DNA of 64,000 bases from JAFDZV01 sp964455525. Lineage in GTDB: Bacteria > Bacteroidota > Ignavibacteria > OLB7. Location: the NCBI GenBank assembly GCA_964455525.1, contig CAYVWR010000009.1, positions 62,001 through 126,000 on the forward strand, given 5' to 3'. Positions 16,257 through 23,709 of the stretch are shown here, in pieces. The notes below the pieces were generated by a model. The model was not told the origin of the DNA. It worked only from the letters and a program-made list of their open reading frames with translations, and did not search any database. The position numbers were made by a program, and so were the translations under genes. The stretch's first letter is position 1. Each line of letters begins with the position of its first letter.

Positions 16257-18350
16257 TCAGACCGGCCGCTCCACATCGGCATTGCCACGATCATCCTCGG
16301 CTCCCCCTTCAAAGGAGGTCGAGAAGGTCTGCTCCGCCGAAGCGCCCGACTCAGGCGCTGCTGGCTCCGCAGATATCCCGGCATCAGGAGCAGCAGCATC
16401 GGCCGTTGCCGGTGCAGTGGCATCGTCGGTGCCCAGCGTCTGCTCTGCGCTTTCGGTCTTGGCGGCCTCGGTCCCGGAGAGATCCTCGGAAGCCTCGGCG
16501 GCCCTTGCGCCTCCCTGCTCCTCTGGCCCGCTCTCTGCCTGGCTCTGCTCTGCCTTTGGTTCGGCCTTGGCCTCAGCGGGTTTCGCCTTTGGCTTCGGCT
16601 CCTCCTTCTTGGCCTCGCTATAGTTGAGCGCCTTCTTGATGGCATCGCCGATCATATCACCCAGCGCAAAGCTGCTGACGGTATCGGCGCTCTTCATCTC
16701 GTTGACTGGCGTCACGCTTCCCATGCTACGGCCACGATCGCCGCGATCACCACGATCGCCACGGTGGTCACCGCGATCACGGTCGCGACCACCGCCGCCA
16801 CGACGTTCGCCACCGCGATCGCCGCCGCCACGCTCACCACCGCCACGCTCATTGCGCTCGCCGCGCTCGGAGAAGCCGCCACCTTCGCCTTCCGGCATCG
16901 GCAGACCAAAGATCAGCGAATGTGCATCCGGCTCGATCTCGATCACATGCACGTTCAGCTTCTCGCCGACCTTCATCTCTGGAAGGCGCTTGGCCTCGCG
17001 TCCCATACGGCCGCGTGGCAGGAACCCTTCCACCTCTTCGACCGCCACCACAACGCCCTTATTGCTGATCTCGCGGATCTCGCCACTCCAATCGGTACCG
17101 ACCGCGAACTTGGTGGCCAGCCCCTGCCACGGATCATCCTGGGCCTGGCGATAGCTCAGGCTCAGACGCTGTTTGCGTGCCGAGCTGTCGAGCACCTTCA
17201 CCTCGATATCCATTCCCTTCTTGAGAATTTCCTTCGGGTTATTGACACGTTTGGTCCAGGAAAGCTCCGAAACACGCACAAAACCTTCCAGCCCCGGCTC
17301 CAGCTCGATAAACGCGCCGTTTTTGCCGATGCCGACCACACGGCCGCGCTGAAGGGTACCGACCGGATATTTCTCCTCGACGCCCTCCCACGGCGAAGGC
17401 TGAAGCTCCTTCATGCCCAGATAGATCCGCTTTTTCTCACGATCAATCTCGCGGATCACAACCTCCACCTCATCCCCCTTGTTCAGCAGTTCGCTTGGAC
17501 GGCGGGTCCGATCGTAGCTGATCTCGGAGGCATGCACCAGGCCATCGACGCCGCCGAGATCGACGAACGCGCCGAAGTCCAGGATCGAGGCAACGCGGCC
17601 ATGCAGGCGCTGCCCAACCTCCAGGGAGGTGAGAAGATCCTTGCGAAGGAGCGTGCGGCGGGTAGCGGTCACACGGCGGGCATCGGTATCAAAACTGGTG
17701 ATCTCCAGGACATGGGCCTGGACGCCATCACCGGCGCCCACCCCGGCAACACCTTCGGTGTTATGCCGGTCGAGGCTCCAGTGAGAGATCGGAATGAACA
17801 CCTCCACCCCATTATAGGAGGCGACGACGCCCCCTCTGTTGGTGGAGATCACTTCAAGCTCGATCTCCTCACCTGCATTTTTCTTGGCAACCAACTCGTT
17901 CCAGATCTCGCGCATCTGTTCTTCCGGCATCTTCGGCAACTGCCGACCGGAACGGCGACGGCCACTGGAGCCATCCTCGCTGCCATCGGCGGATTCGCCC
18001 TGGCGGCTCTCATCAGAACCTGCATCGGATTCAACCGTTGCCTGGGGTTCGGCGGTGCTTGTCGCGTCCTGCGGCTGTGCCGATGTAGCATCCCCTGAAG
18101 CCGGTTCTGCAACGGTTGCAGCCGGAGCGGGCTCGGCACTAGCTTCCTGTGGTGCGGCAGAGGTCTCTTTCTGCGTCTCCGGAGCGACTCCGGTTTCCGG
18201 CGCGGCTGATTCCGGCACGGCAGTGGATTCTCCCGTTGGCTGATTGCCTTCGGCGTTAGCGGCAGCGTCGGTCGTTACCGTGTTGTCCATCTCCTCGGAG
18301 CCGGAGCTGCTAGTTGGCTGTGACTCTAAGGTGTTACCAGGTTCCGTCAT
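16257..18350 (-). CDS. rpsA: 30S ribosomal protein S1-like protein with acidic N-terminal and RG-rich C-terminal extensions
   Basis: A 697-residue S1-family RNA-binding protein. The core (about residues 130-480) contains four S1 domains; the clearest is GQRLHGRVASILDFGAFVDLG (about 243-263), followed by PVGTLQRGRVVGIGKNGAFI. S1 normally delivers mRNA to the 30S subunit. Three parts are unusual: an N-terminal run of about 125 residues rich in Glu/Ala/Pro/Thr/Ser, an Arg-Gly-rich block (about 490-540) with GGGERGGGDRGGERRGG and repeated RGD, and a final 130-residue Ala/Glu/Pro tail. Together these are about half the protein and appear disordered. Two more divergent S1 domains present in E. coli are missing. 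The gene has its own leader and is divergent from the cytochrome gene. Confidence 0.9.
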   Translation of the reverse strand: MTEPGNTLESQPTSSSGSEEMDNTVTTDAAANAEGNQPTGESTAVPESAAPETGVAPETQKETSAAPQEASAEPAPAATVAEPASGDATSAQPQDATSTAEPQATVESDAGSDESRQGESADGSEDGSSGRRRSGRQLPKMPEEQMREIWNELVAKKNAGEEIELEVISTNRGGVVASYNGVEVFIPISHWSLDRHNTEGVAGVGAGDGVQAHVLEITSFDTDARRVTATRRTLLRKDLLTSLEVGQRLHGRVASILDFGAFVDLGGVDGLVHASEISYDRTRRPSELLNKGDEVEVVIREIDREKKRIYLGMKELQPSPWEGVEEKYPVGTLQRGRVVGIGKNGAFIELEPGLEGFVRVSELSWTKRVNNPKEILKKGMDIEVKVLDSSARKQRLSLSYRQAQDDPWQGLATKFAVGTDWSGEIREISNKGVVVAVEEVEGFLPRGRMGREAKRLPEMKVGEKLNVHVIEIEPDAHSLIFGLPMPEGEGGGFSERGERNERGGGERGGGDRGGERRGGGGRDRDRGDHRGDRGDRGDRGRSMGSVTPVNEMKSADTVSSFALGDMIGDAIKKALNYSEAKKEEPKPKAKPAEAKAEPKAEQSQAESGPEEQGGARAAEASEDLSGTEAAKTESAEQTLGTDDATAPATADAAAPDAGISAEPAAPESGASAEQTFSTSFEGGAEDDRGNADVERPV

Positions 18351-18410
18351 GATTACGAGATCTTTTTGGAGTGCGTTGACGTTTTTCGCGTACCCTTCCG
18401 TGCGGTCCCT

Positions 18411-18440
18411 TAGCTGTGCAGCAACGAAGGTGCAGAGCTA
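18411..18440 (-). promoter_or_regulatory. stem-loop in the rpsA leader
   Basis: TAGCT-G-TGCA pairs with TGCA-G-AGCTA (18411-18420 and 18431-18440), nine pairs with one G-G mismatch and a 10-base loop. It falls about midway in the roughly 100-base rpsA 5' leader, where autoregulation by S1 is known in Gammaproteobacteria. Whether this element does the same here is inference. Confidence 0.35.
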
Positions 18441-18460
18441 CCCTTAGGGAAAGGGAAAGC

Positions 18461-18488
18461 AATATACTACACACTCTACAATGTGCAA
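18461..18488 (-). promoter_or_regulatory. candidate rpsA promoter
   Basis: On the minus strand TTGCAC (18488-18483) and TATATT (18466-18461) are 16 bases apart. The -10 matches 5 of 6 sigma70 positions; the -35 matches only TTG. This would give a leader of about 100 bases before the ATG at 18350. Confidence 0.4.
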
Positions 18489-18556
18489 ATCGTTACAGGG
18501 CTTTGGGACAGACTGACGCCTTTAATCATTTCATATCTTTGCTCCGTTACGACATT

Positions 18557-19162
18557 ATGCTCAACAGATTTAGCTATGTTTTCCTGCTCGCCCTGATGGC
18601 GATCGTCGCATTTCTCTTCGTCTATTTCTCCGGCACTCAGGCAGCTGAGCCACGGTATGTAGGCGTAGAGCGCTGCCGTGTCTGCCATGAGCCGGCCAGC
18701 ATCGGAGCGCAGTCCAAGATCTGGGCGGCTGGCCCGCATGCATCGGCATATACGGTGTTGGAATCGGATTCGGCCCGCGCATGGCTTGCCAGGCATTCCA
18801 GCACGGTAGAGTCGTGTATGGGCTGCCATACGACGCTTGGGCGCATGGCGCAGAACGAACCGGAGCGGCTGCTGAACGCCGAGGGGATCGGCTGCGAGCG
18901 CTGCCACGGCCCCGGCTCGAACTACTCCGACTTCAATACCATGCTCGACCGCAAGGCATTCACCGATCATGGCGGTGTGGTTGGCTCGCTCAAGGATTGT
19001 TATCAATGCCATGTTGCCGATCCGGCCACCGTAGAGATTCATTGCCCATTTCAGCATAGGCCATTCAATGCCGACTCGGCATGGCAGGTGATCCGCCATC
19101 AGGTTCCGCAGGCCACCACAAGGCCTGCCCCGGACACAGTTCTTCAAGCACGGGATCAATGA
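18557..19162 (+). CDS. membrane-anchored tetraheme cytochrome c family protein
   Basis: A 201-residue protein with a single N-terminal hydrophobic segment (about residues 6-26, signal anchor) followed by four CxxCH haem-attachment motifs: CRVCH (40-44), CMGCH (87-91), CERCH (113-117) and CYQCH (148-152). The pattern and length resemble cytochrome c554/NapC-like multihaem electron carriers. It is expected to act in the periplasm, but its redox partner is not in the window. The third motif ERCHGPGSNY is typical of cytochrome c554-type domains. A TAnnTTTG-like -7 element (18534-18541) lies just upstream of the ATG. Its stop overlaps the murI start in ATGA, although the two functions are unrelated. 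Confidence 0.85.
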   Translation: MLNRFSYVFLLALMAIVAFLFVYFSGTQAAEPRYVGVERCRVCHEPASIGAQSKIWAAGPHASAYTVLESDSARAWLARHSSTVESCMGCHTTLGRMAQNEPERLLNAEGIGCERCHGPGSNYSDFNTMLDRKAFTDHGGVVGSLKDCYQCHVADPATVEIHCPFQHRPFNADSAWQVIRHQVPQATTRPAPDTVLQARDQ

Positions 19163-19983
19163 CCAACGCTTCGCAACCGATCGGATTGTTCGACTCGGGC
19201 ATCGGAGGGCTTACCGTGGCACATCGTGTCATGGAGCTTCTCCCCCAGGAGAACATCATCTACTTTGGCGATACCGCCCGGGTTCCGTATGGCTCAAAAT
19301 CGAGCGAGACCGTGATCGGATATTCCTTGCAGGCCGCCGCGCTTCTGGAAGCGCTTGGCGTAAAGATGATTATCATCGCCTGCAACACGGCATCGGCCGT
19401 GGCGCTACAGCAGGTGCAACGCGCCTCATCGGTGCCGGTGCTGGGCGTGATCGAGCCGGGAGCCAGCGCGGCGGTCGACGCAACTCGCTCCGGCGTTATC
19501 GGCGTCATCGGCACCGAAGGGACCATCCGGTCTAATTCTTATCGTAATGCAATAACGGCACTAGCGCCTGGGAGTCGTATTATCGCTCAAGCCTGCCCGC
19601 TCTTTGTGGGTTTTGCCGAGGAGGGACTCTCCTATCATCCGGCAACGCTTATCATGGCCCGTGAATATCTGCGGCCCATCCTCTCGCATTCCGTTGATAC
19701 GCTTATCCTTGGCTGCACCCATTACCCCCTGCTTATCCCGAGCATCGAGAAAGTGATCGGCGACAGGGTCAGGCTCGTCGATCCCGGCATCGCAACCGCC
19801 CGGCAGGCACATGCCACCCTTCAAAAGCTCGATCTGCTTAATTCCTCGCAATCGATACCACGCCACGAGTATTATCTAAGCGATTTTCCCCATAAATTCA
19901 TCGAAATCGGCAGCCGCTTCCTCGGCCAGCCCCTGCGCCATGTGCATCGGGTTACCCTGGATGAGCTGGGGGACTACGCCTGA
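19159..19983 (+). CDS. murI: glutamate racemase
   Basis: MurI converts L- to D-glutamate for peptidoglycan in the cytoplasm. The 274-residue protein shows IGLFDSGIGGLTV at the N-terminus, the first catalytic Cys in IIACNTASA (about residue 75), and the second in LGCTHYPLL (about residue 187). VPYGSKS and GVIGTEGTIRS are further family motifs. The ATG at 19159 overlaps the cytochrome stop by 4 bases, so the two are translationally coupled. An in-frame ATG at 19081 would add 26 residues inside the cytochrome gene. Confidence 0.95.
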   Translation: MTNASQPIGLFDSGIGGLTVAHRVMELLPQENIIYFGDTARVPYGSKSSETVIGYSLQAAALLEALGVKMIIIACNTASAVALQQVQRASSVPVLGVIEPGASAAVDATRSGVIGVIGTEGTIRSNSYRNAITALAPGSRIIAQACPLFVGFAEEGLSYHPATLIMAREYLRPILSHSVDTLILGCTHYPLLIPSIEKVIGDRVRLVDPGIATARQAHATLQKLDLLNSSQSIPRHEYYLSDFPHKFIEIGSRFLGQPLRHVHRVTLDELGDYA

Positions 19984-20089
19984 GCCATCGGCCGAGTACG
20001 GCTCCTGGCACTTCGGTAACTTCACCCGGCCGTCGGCATCCCCGGGCACAACAGATCGCACCGTCAGTTTTAACAGACCGCTCTTCCCT

Positions 20090-20185
20090 ATGCTGCATCC
20101 AACCATAGAACGTGTGGCGGCCATTGGCGCCATTCTCCTGAGCATTGCGGTAACCTGGTATCTCCTGGCTTGCATTCTGCGCTAG
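20090..20185 (+). CDS. possible 31-residue single-pass membrane peptide
   Basis: A short frame encodes MLHPTIERVAAIG followed by a hydrophobic stretch ending WYLLACILR, a plausible transmembrane helix with a charged C-terminus. It lies between murI and the convergent regulator gene. No ribosome-binding site is evident and nothing else supports it, so it may be fortuitous. Confidence 0.25.
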   Translation: MLHPTIERVAAIGAILLSIAVTWYLLACILR

Positions 20186-20195
20186 GCGCCATCCC

Positions 20196-21521
20196 CTAGA
20201 GGTTATATTTACGGCGCTTGCGCCAGAGCGTGGCCGAGTCGATATCGAGCTTGCGTGCTGCCTCCTCGAAACTTTTCGATTCGGCGATCACCCGTGCGAT
20301 ATGATCGCGCTCGATCGATTCCAGGGTCTGCGATGCCGGAGCGTTGCTCCTGGGGTATCCACGAAACTCATCCGGGAGATCGGTCTCCGTTATCTCCTCC
20401 TCGCGCGCCAGAAACACGGCCCTGCTTATGACATTCTCCAGCTCCCGCACATTCCCCTTCCATTCATGCTGCGAGAGCAGTGCAAGCGCCTCCACCGACA
20501 GTTTCAGCCCCTCCCGCTCCGGCGCATATTTGCCGATGAAGTGTTGCGCCAGCAGCGGGATATCCTCCTTGCGCTCCCGTAGCGGCGGCACCTTGATCCT
20601 GACCGCATTAAGCCGGTAATAAAGATCCTCCCGGAACCTCCCGGCAGCGATTTCAACCTCAAGATCGCGATTGGTGGCGGCCACCACCCGCACATCGGCC
20701 CGTTGCGTACGGCTCTCGCCAAGGCGCTCGAACTCGTGGCTCTGCAACACCCGCAGCAGCTTTGCCTGAAGTTGCAGTGGAAGCTCCCCGACCTCATCAA
20801 GGAAGATCGTTCCCTTGTCGGCAAGCTCGAAACGCCCCACACGGTCCTTGTGTGCGCCTGTAAACGATCCCTTTGCATGGCCGAAGAGTTCCGATTCAAG
20901 CAGATTCTCCGGCAGCGCGGCACAGTTGACCCGTACAAACGATTTCCTGGCGCGTGCGCTCCTGCGATGGATAAGAGCGGCAAACAGCTCCTTGCCGGTG
21001 CCGCTCTCCCCCTCGATCAGCACCGTTAGCGGGGTATCGGCAACACGCACGGCCAGCGTTATAAGCCCCATCATCGTCGGGTTGCGGGTAATTATCTCGC
21101 CGGCAATGCCCTGCGCCCGTTCCAGCTCAGTACGAAGCTGCCGGTTCTCCTGCTTCAGCTCATGGAACCGGAGCGCCTTCTCGATGAATCGGCGAAGCTC
21201 CTCCAGATCGAACGGCTTCTGCAGATAGTCGAACGCGCCCTTCTTGATAGCCTCCACCGCCGTTCCCACCGTGCCATGGGCCGTTATAATCACCACAGTG
21301 ATCTCCGGCTGCATCTGCTGGATCTGGAGCATAAGCTCGATGCCGTCGATCGGGTACATCTTCAGGTCGATAAATGCCAGATCAAACCCCGGGCGTTCGC
21401 GCATGGCGTCGAGCGCATCGAGCGGGCTTTTGCAGGCGATGACATCAAGCCCCATCGACTTCAGGCAGATCGTCAGAGTCTTCAGAACGTTCGGTTCGTC
21501 GTCAACAAGCAGCACATTCAT
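20196..21521 (-). CDS. sigma54-dependent response regulator (NtrC family)
   Basis: A 441-residue regulator. The receiver domain begins MNVLLVDDEPNVL with phosphoacceptor Asp52 (AFIDLKM). The AAA+ domain has Walker A GESGTGKE (171-178), the sigma54-contacting loop GSFTGA (218-223) and Walker B GTIFLDEVGEL. The Fis-type helix-turn-helix lies at the C-terminus (EEAARKLDIDSATLWRKRRK). It activates transcription by remodelling sigma54 polymerase. The loop is a variant of the usual GAFTGA. It is encoded directly downstream of its probable kinase (125-base gap, same strand), in the order kinase then regulator. The ATG at 21519-21521 starts the receiver domain exactly; an in-frame start at 21617 would add 32 unrelated residues. 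Confidence 0.92.
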   Translation of the reverse strand: MNVLLVDDEPNVLKTLTICLKSMGLDVIACKSPLDALDAMRERPGFDLAFIDLKMYPIDGIELMLQIQQMQPEITVVIITAHGTVGTAVEAIKKGAFDYLQKPFDLEELRRFIEKALRFHELKQENRQLRTELERAQGIAGEIITRNPTMMGLITLAVRVADTPLTVLIEGESGTGKELFAALIHRRSARARKSFVRVNCAALPENLLESELFGHAKGSFTGAHKDRVGRFELADKGTIFLDEVGELPLQLQAKLLRVLQSHEFERLGESRTQRADVRVVAATNRDLEVEIAAGRFREDLYYRLNAVRIKVPPLRERKEDIPLLAQHFIGKYAPEREGLKLSVEALALLSQHEWKGNVRELENVISRAVFLAREEEITETDLPDEFRGYPRSNAPASQTLESIERDHIARVIAESKSFEEAARKLDIDSATLWRKRRKYNL

Positions 21522-21646
21522 GGCAGAAACGGTTCGTTGATATTGAGAGCGCCCACCGATATACAGGTCAACCGGAGGCCATGATACAGCACTTCGGCAC
21601 TCGTCGGCCATAGACATGGCTCCTTGCCAATGCCCCTCTCAGCCGC

Positions 21647-23530
21647 TCATGCAAGCTCGCTCAAGGCCTCGCCAGGAGGGGCCAGCCGTACCATTGGGAT
21701 CCGTACGGTAAAACACGATCCCTTATGGATTTCGCTGACAACCGAGATGCGCCCCCCATAGCTTTCCACCACATCCCTGGCAATTGCCAGCCCCAGCCCC
21801 ACGCTTCCGGGGGTCGTCATGGCCGGCGAGCCAACCTGATGGAATTTTTCAAAGATCTTATTCACGCTATCGAGCGGAATGCCATGCCCGGTATCCTCTA
21901 CCGACGCCACCAGGCTCTCACCCTCGATGCCTACGGAAATAGTGATGGAGCCACCCGCATCGGTATGGCGGAGAGCATTGCTTATAAGATTGTTGAACAG
22001 CCAGCGAAGCTCCTCCGGGTCGGCCCAGACGATCGGGATATCATCTGCGATCGCCTCCACCAGGGCCACCTCCTTCTCGCGCGCCGGTATCCTGTGCGGC
22101 CGCAGTACTGCGTCGATCAATCCTGGCAGGTCGATCCCGGCGGTTGTACGGTGCCGGATGTTCGCCTCCATGCGCGATAGCTCAAGCAACTCCGTGATAA
22201 GCTTCGAGAGACGGCGGCAATCATCCTTGCTGGAGGCCAGGAGATCGCGCTGTTGTTCGTTCAGTTCCCCCAACAACCCTTCACGGAGGATATCGAGGCT
22301 CATGATGATCGACGAGAGGGGTGTGCGGAACTCATGAGAAACTTTTGCAAGGAAATCGGACTTCAGCCTGTCCAATTCCTTGAAGTGAGTGATATCGCTC
22401 AGCACCATCACCGCCCCGCTCACCGCCGATGTCGTCTCCAGCGACAAGGTCTGTACCGCATAAAAGCGCTCGGCCCCCTCCTCACGCACTATGTAGATAT
22501 CAGGGGAACCATCCGAGCGATCCTCATCGCCGGCAATGGCGCTCCCCAGCGATTGCAGGACCGCATCATCGCGGATCACGTCCTTGACCTGGCGCCCCTC
22601 GTACAGTTCTTCAATCGGCAGACGAAACACTGTCAGGGCTGCGCTGTTAATCAGCAGCAGGCGCATCCCCGCATCCACCACCACGATCGGCGTGGCGATC
22701 GACTGCACGATGGTCTCCACCTTTCTCTTTTCCAGCAGCAGTTGCTCGATGTTCATCGCCTCGTAACGACCAAGGCGCTCGATCATCCGGTTGAACTCGA
22801 AGGAGAGATCGCCGAGTTCGTCTGCCGTTGTGATAAGGATACGCTCGCCCAGGCGCCCGCCGGTAAGATTTTTCACCGCCTGGGTAAGGCGTTCAATGGG
22901 ACGGATGGCCCAGCGGGAGTAGAAACCGGCGCCGATCACGCTGAGCAGGGTGCTCACAAGCGTGGCAAGCCCCACAAAGAAGAGCGCCTGGCGTAGCTCC
23001 ACACGAAGATCGGTCCTGACGCTGGCGATCTCGTTCTGGTTCTGATACAGGACGCTGAAACAGCTCTGCTTGACCATGTTTGCAGCCGGAAACACATCGC
23101 GATACAGCATCTCGCGCGCATCGCCGCGCTGCCGCCCCGCAAGGGTATTGCGATACTCCTGGGCATTGCGAAGGAAATGATCGTAGTTGGTTCTGATCTT
23201 GCCGAGCGCCCCCTCCTTGTCGCCAGCGGCACTGTTGCGGGCCACACGCCCCAGGCCGATCAGGAACTCCGTGGTGCGCTGCTCGAACTGCACTATATAG
23301 GGATCGGGGGTGATCGTCGCGGACATGCTCTGGAGCATCTCCACCTGCCTGTCGATAACCGATCCAAGCTGCACCGTGTTCGAGATCAGCTCATAGTTGG
23401 AAGCGATAGCGTCGGTGGCGGATTCCCCCAGCGTGGAGAACTGATAGATGGACCAAAGCCCGAACGCGACGTTGATCGCGATCAGAGCGGTAAAGCCCGA
23501 TAGAATCTTCGATCGTAACGTCGTGAACAT
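21647..23530 (-). CDS. membrane sensor histidine kinase (HAMP, PAS, HisKA, HATPase_c)
   Basis: A 627-residue kinase. TM1 covers about residues 9-31, then a helical periplasmic sensor of about 150 residues, TM2 (about 183-205), HAMP (206-260), a PAS domain (about 265-385) and HisKA with VSHEFRTPL (His399). The ATPase has the N box NNLISNALRHT, G1 DTGHGIP and G2 GSVGLGLAIA. The architecture resembles KinB/AlgB-type systems paired with NtrC-family regulators, and here the partner regulator follows. The sensed signal is unknown. A complex hairpin lies upstream at 23617-23658. Confidence 0.93.
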   Translation of the reverse strand: MFTTLRSKILSGFTALIAINVAFGLWSIYQFSTLGESATDAIASNYELISNTVQLGSVIDRQVEMLQSMSATITPDPYIVQFEQRTTEFLIGLGRVARNSAAGDKEGALGKIRTNYDHFLRNAQEYRNTLAGRQRGDAREMLYRDVFPAANMVKQSCFSVLYQNQNEIASVRTDLRVELRQALFFVGLATLVSTLLSVIGAGFYSRWAIRPIERLTQAVKNLTGGRLGERILITTADELGDLSFEFNRMIERLGRYEAMNIEQLLLEKRKVETIVQSIATPIVVVDAGMRLLLINSAALTVFRLPIEELYEGRQVKDVIRDDAVLQSLGSAIAGDEDRSDGSPDIYIVREEGAERFYAVQTLSLETTSAVSGAVMVLSDITHFKELDRLKSDFLAKVSHEFRTPLSSIIMSLDILREGLLGELNEQQRDLLASSKDDCRRLSKLITELLELSRMEANIRHRTTAGIDLPGLIDAVLRPHRIPAREKEVALVEAIADDIPIVWADPEELRWLFNNLISNALRHTDAGGSITISVGIEGESLVASVEDTGHGIPLDSVNKIFEKFHQVGSPAMTTPGSVGLGLAIARDVVESYGGRISVVSEIHKGSCFTVRIPMVRLAPPGEALSELA

Positions 23531-23616
23531 GTGTTGATCCGTGGCAAGTCATCAGTAGTTCGGAGTCGGCAGCGGGGCCTCTACGACCTCGGAAGAACAG
23601 GGAGCCTGTAGATGTA

Positions 23617-23658
23617 CGAACGGGTTGAACCGGCATTGTACCGTTTCAACCCTGTTCG
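23617..23658. other. hairpin between purL and the histidine kinase gene
   Basis: CGAAC-GGGTTGAA pairs with TTCAACCC-(T)-GTTCG (13 pairs, one bulge), with an inner CGG/CCG pair, inside the 179-base gap. There is no T-run on either strand. It may be a purL 3' stem or a leader element of the kinase message. Confidence 0.4.
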
Positions 23659-23709
23659 CAGTTCCTAGCAAAGCACCAAGGAGCCGACCACCAGGCCGGA
23701 GCCTATGTT

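Noticed and set aside
16738..16860. Short repeats of cgatcgcc/ccacgatcgcc resembling a CRISPR or tandem repeat array
   Set aside because: They are codon repeats of the Arg-Gly-Asp-rich block inside rpsA, in frame and without spacers.
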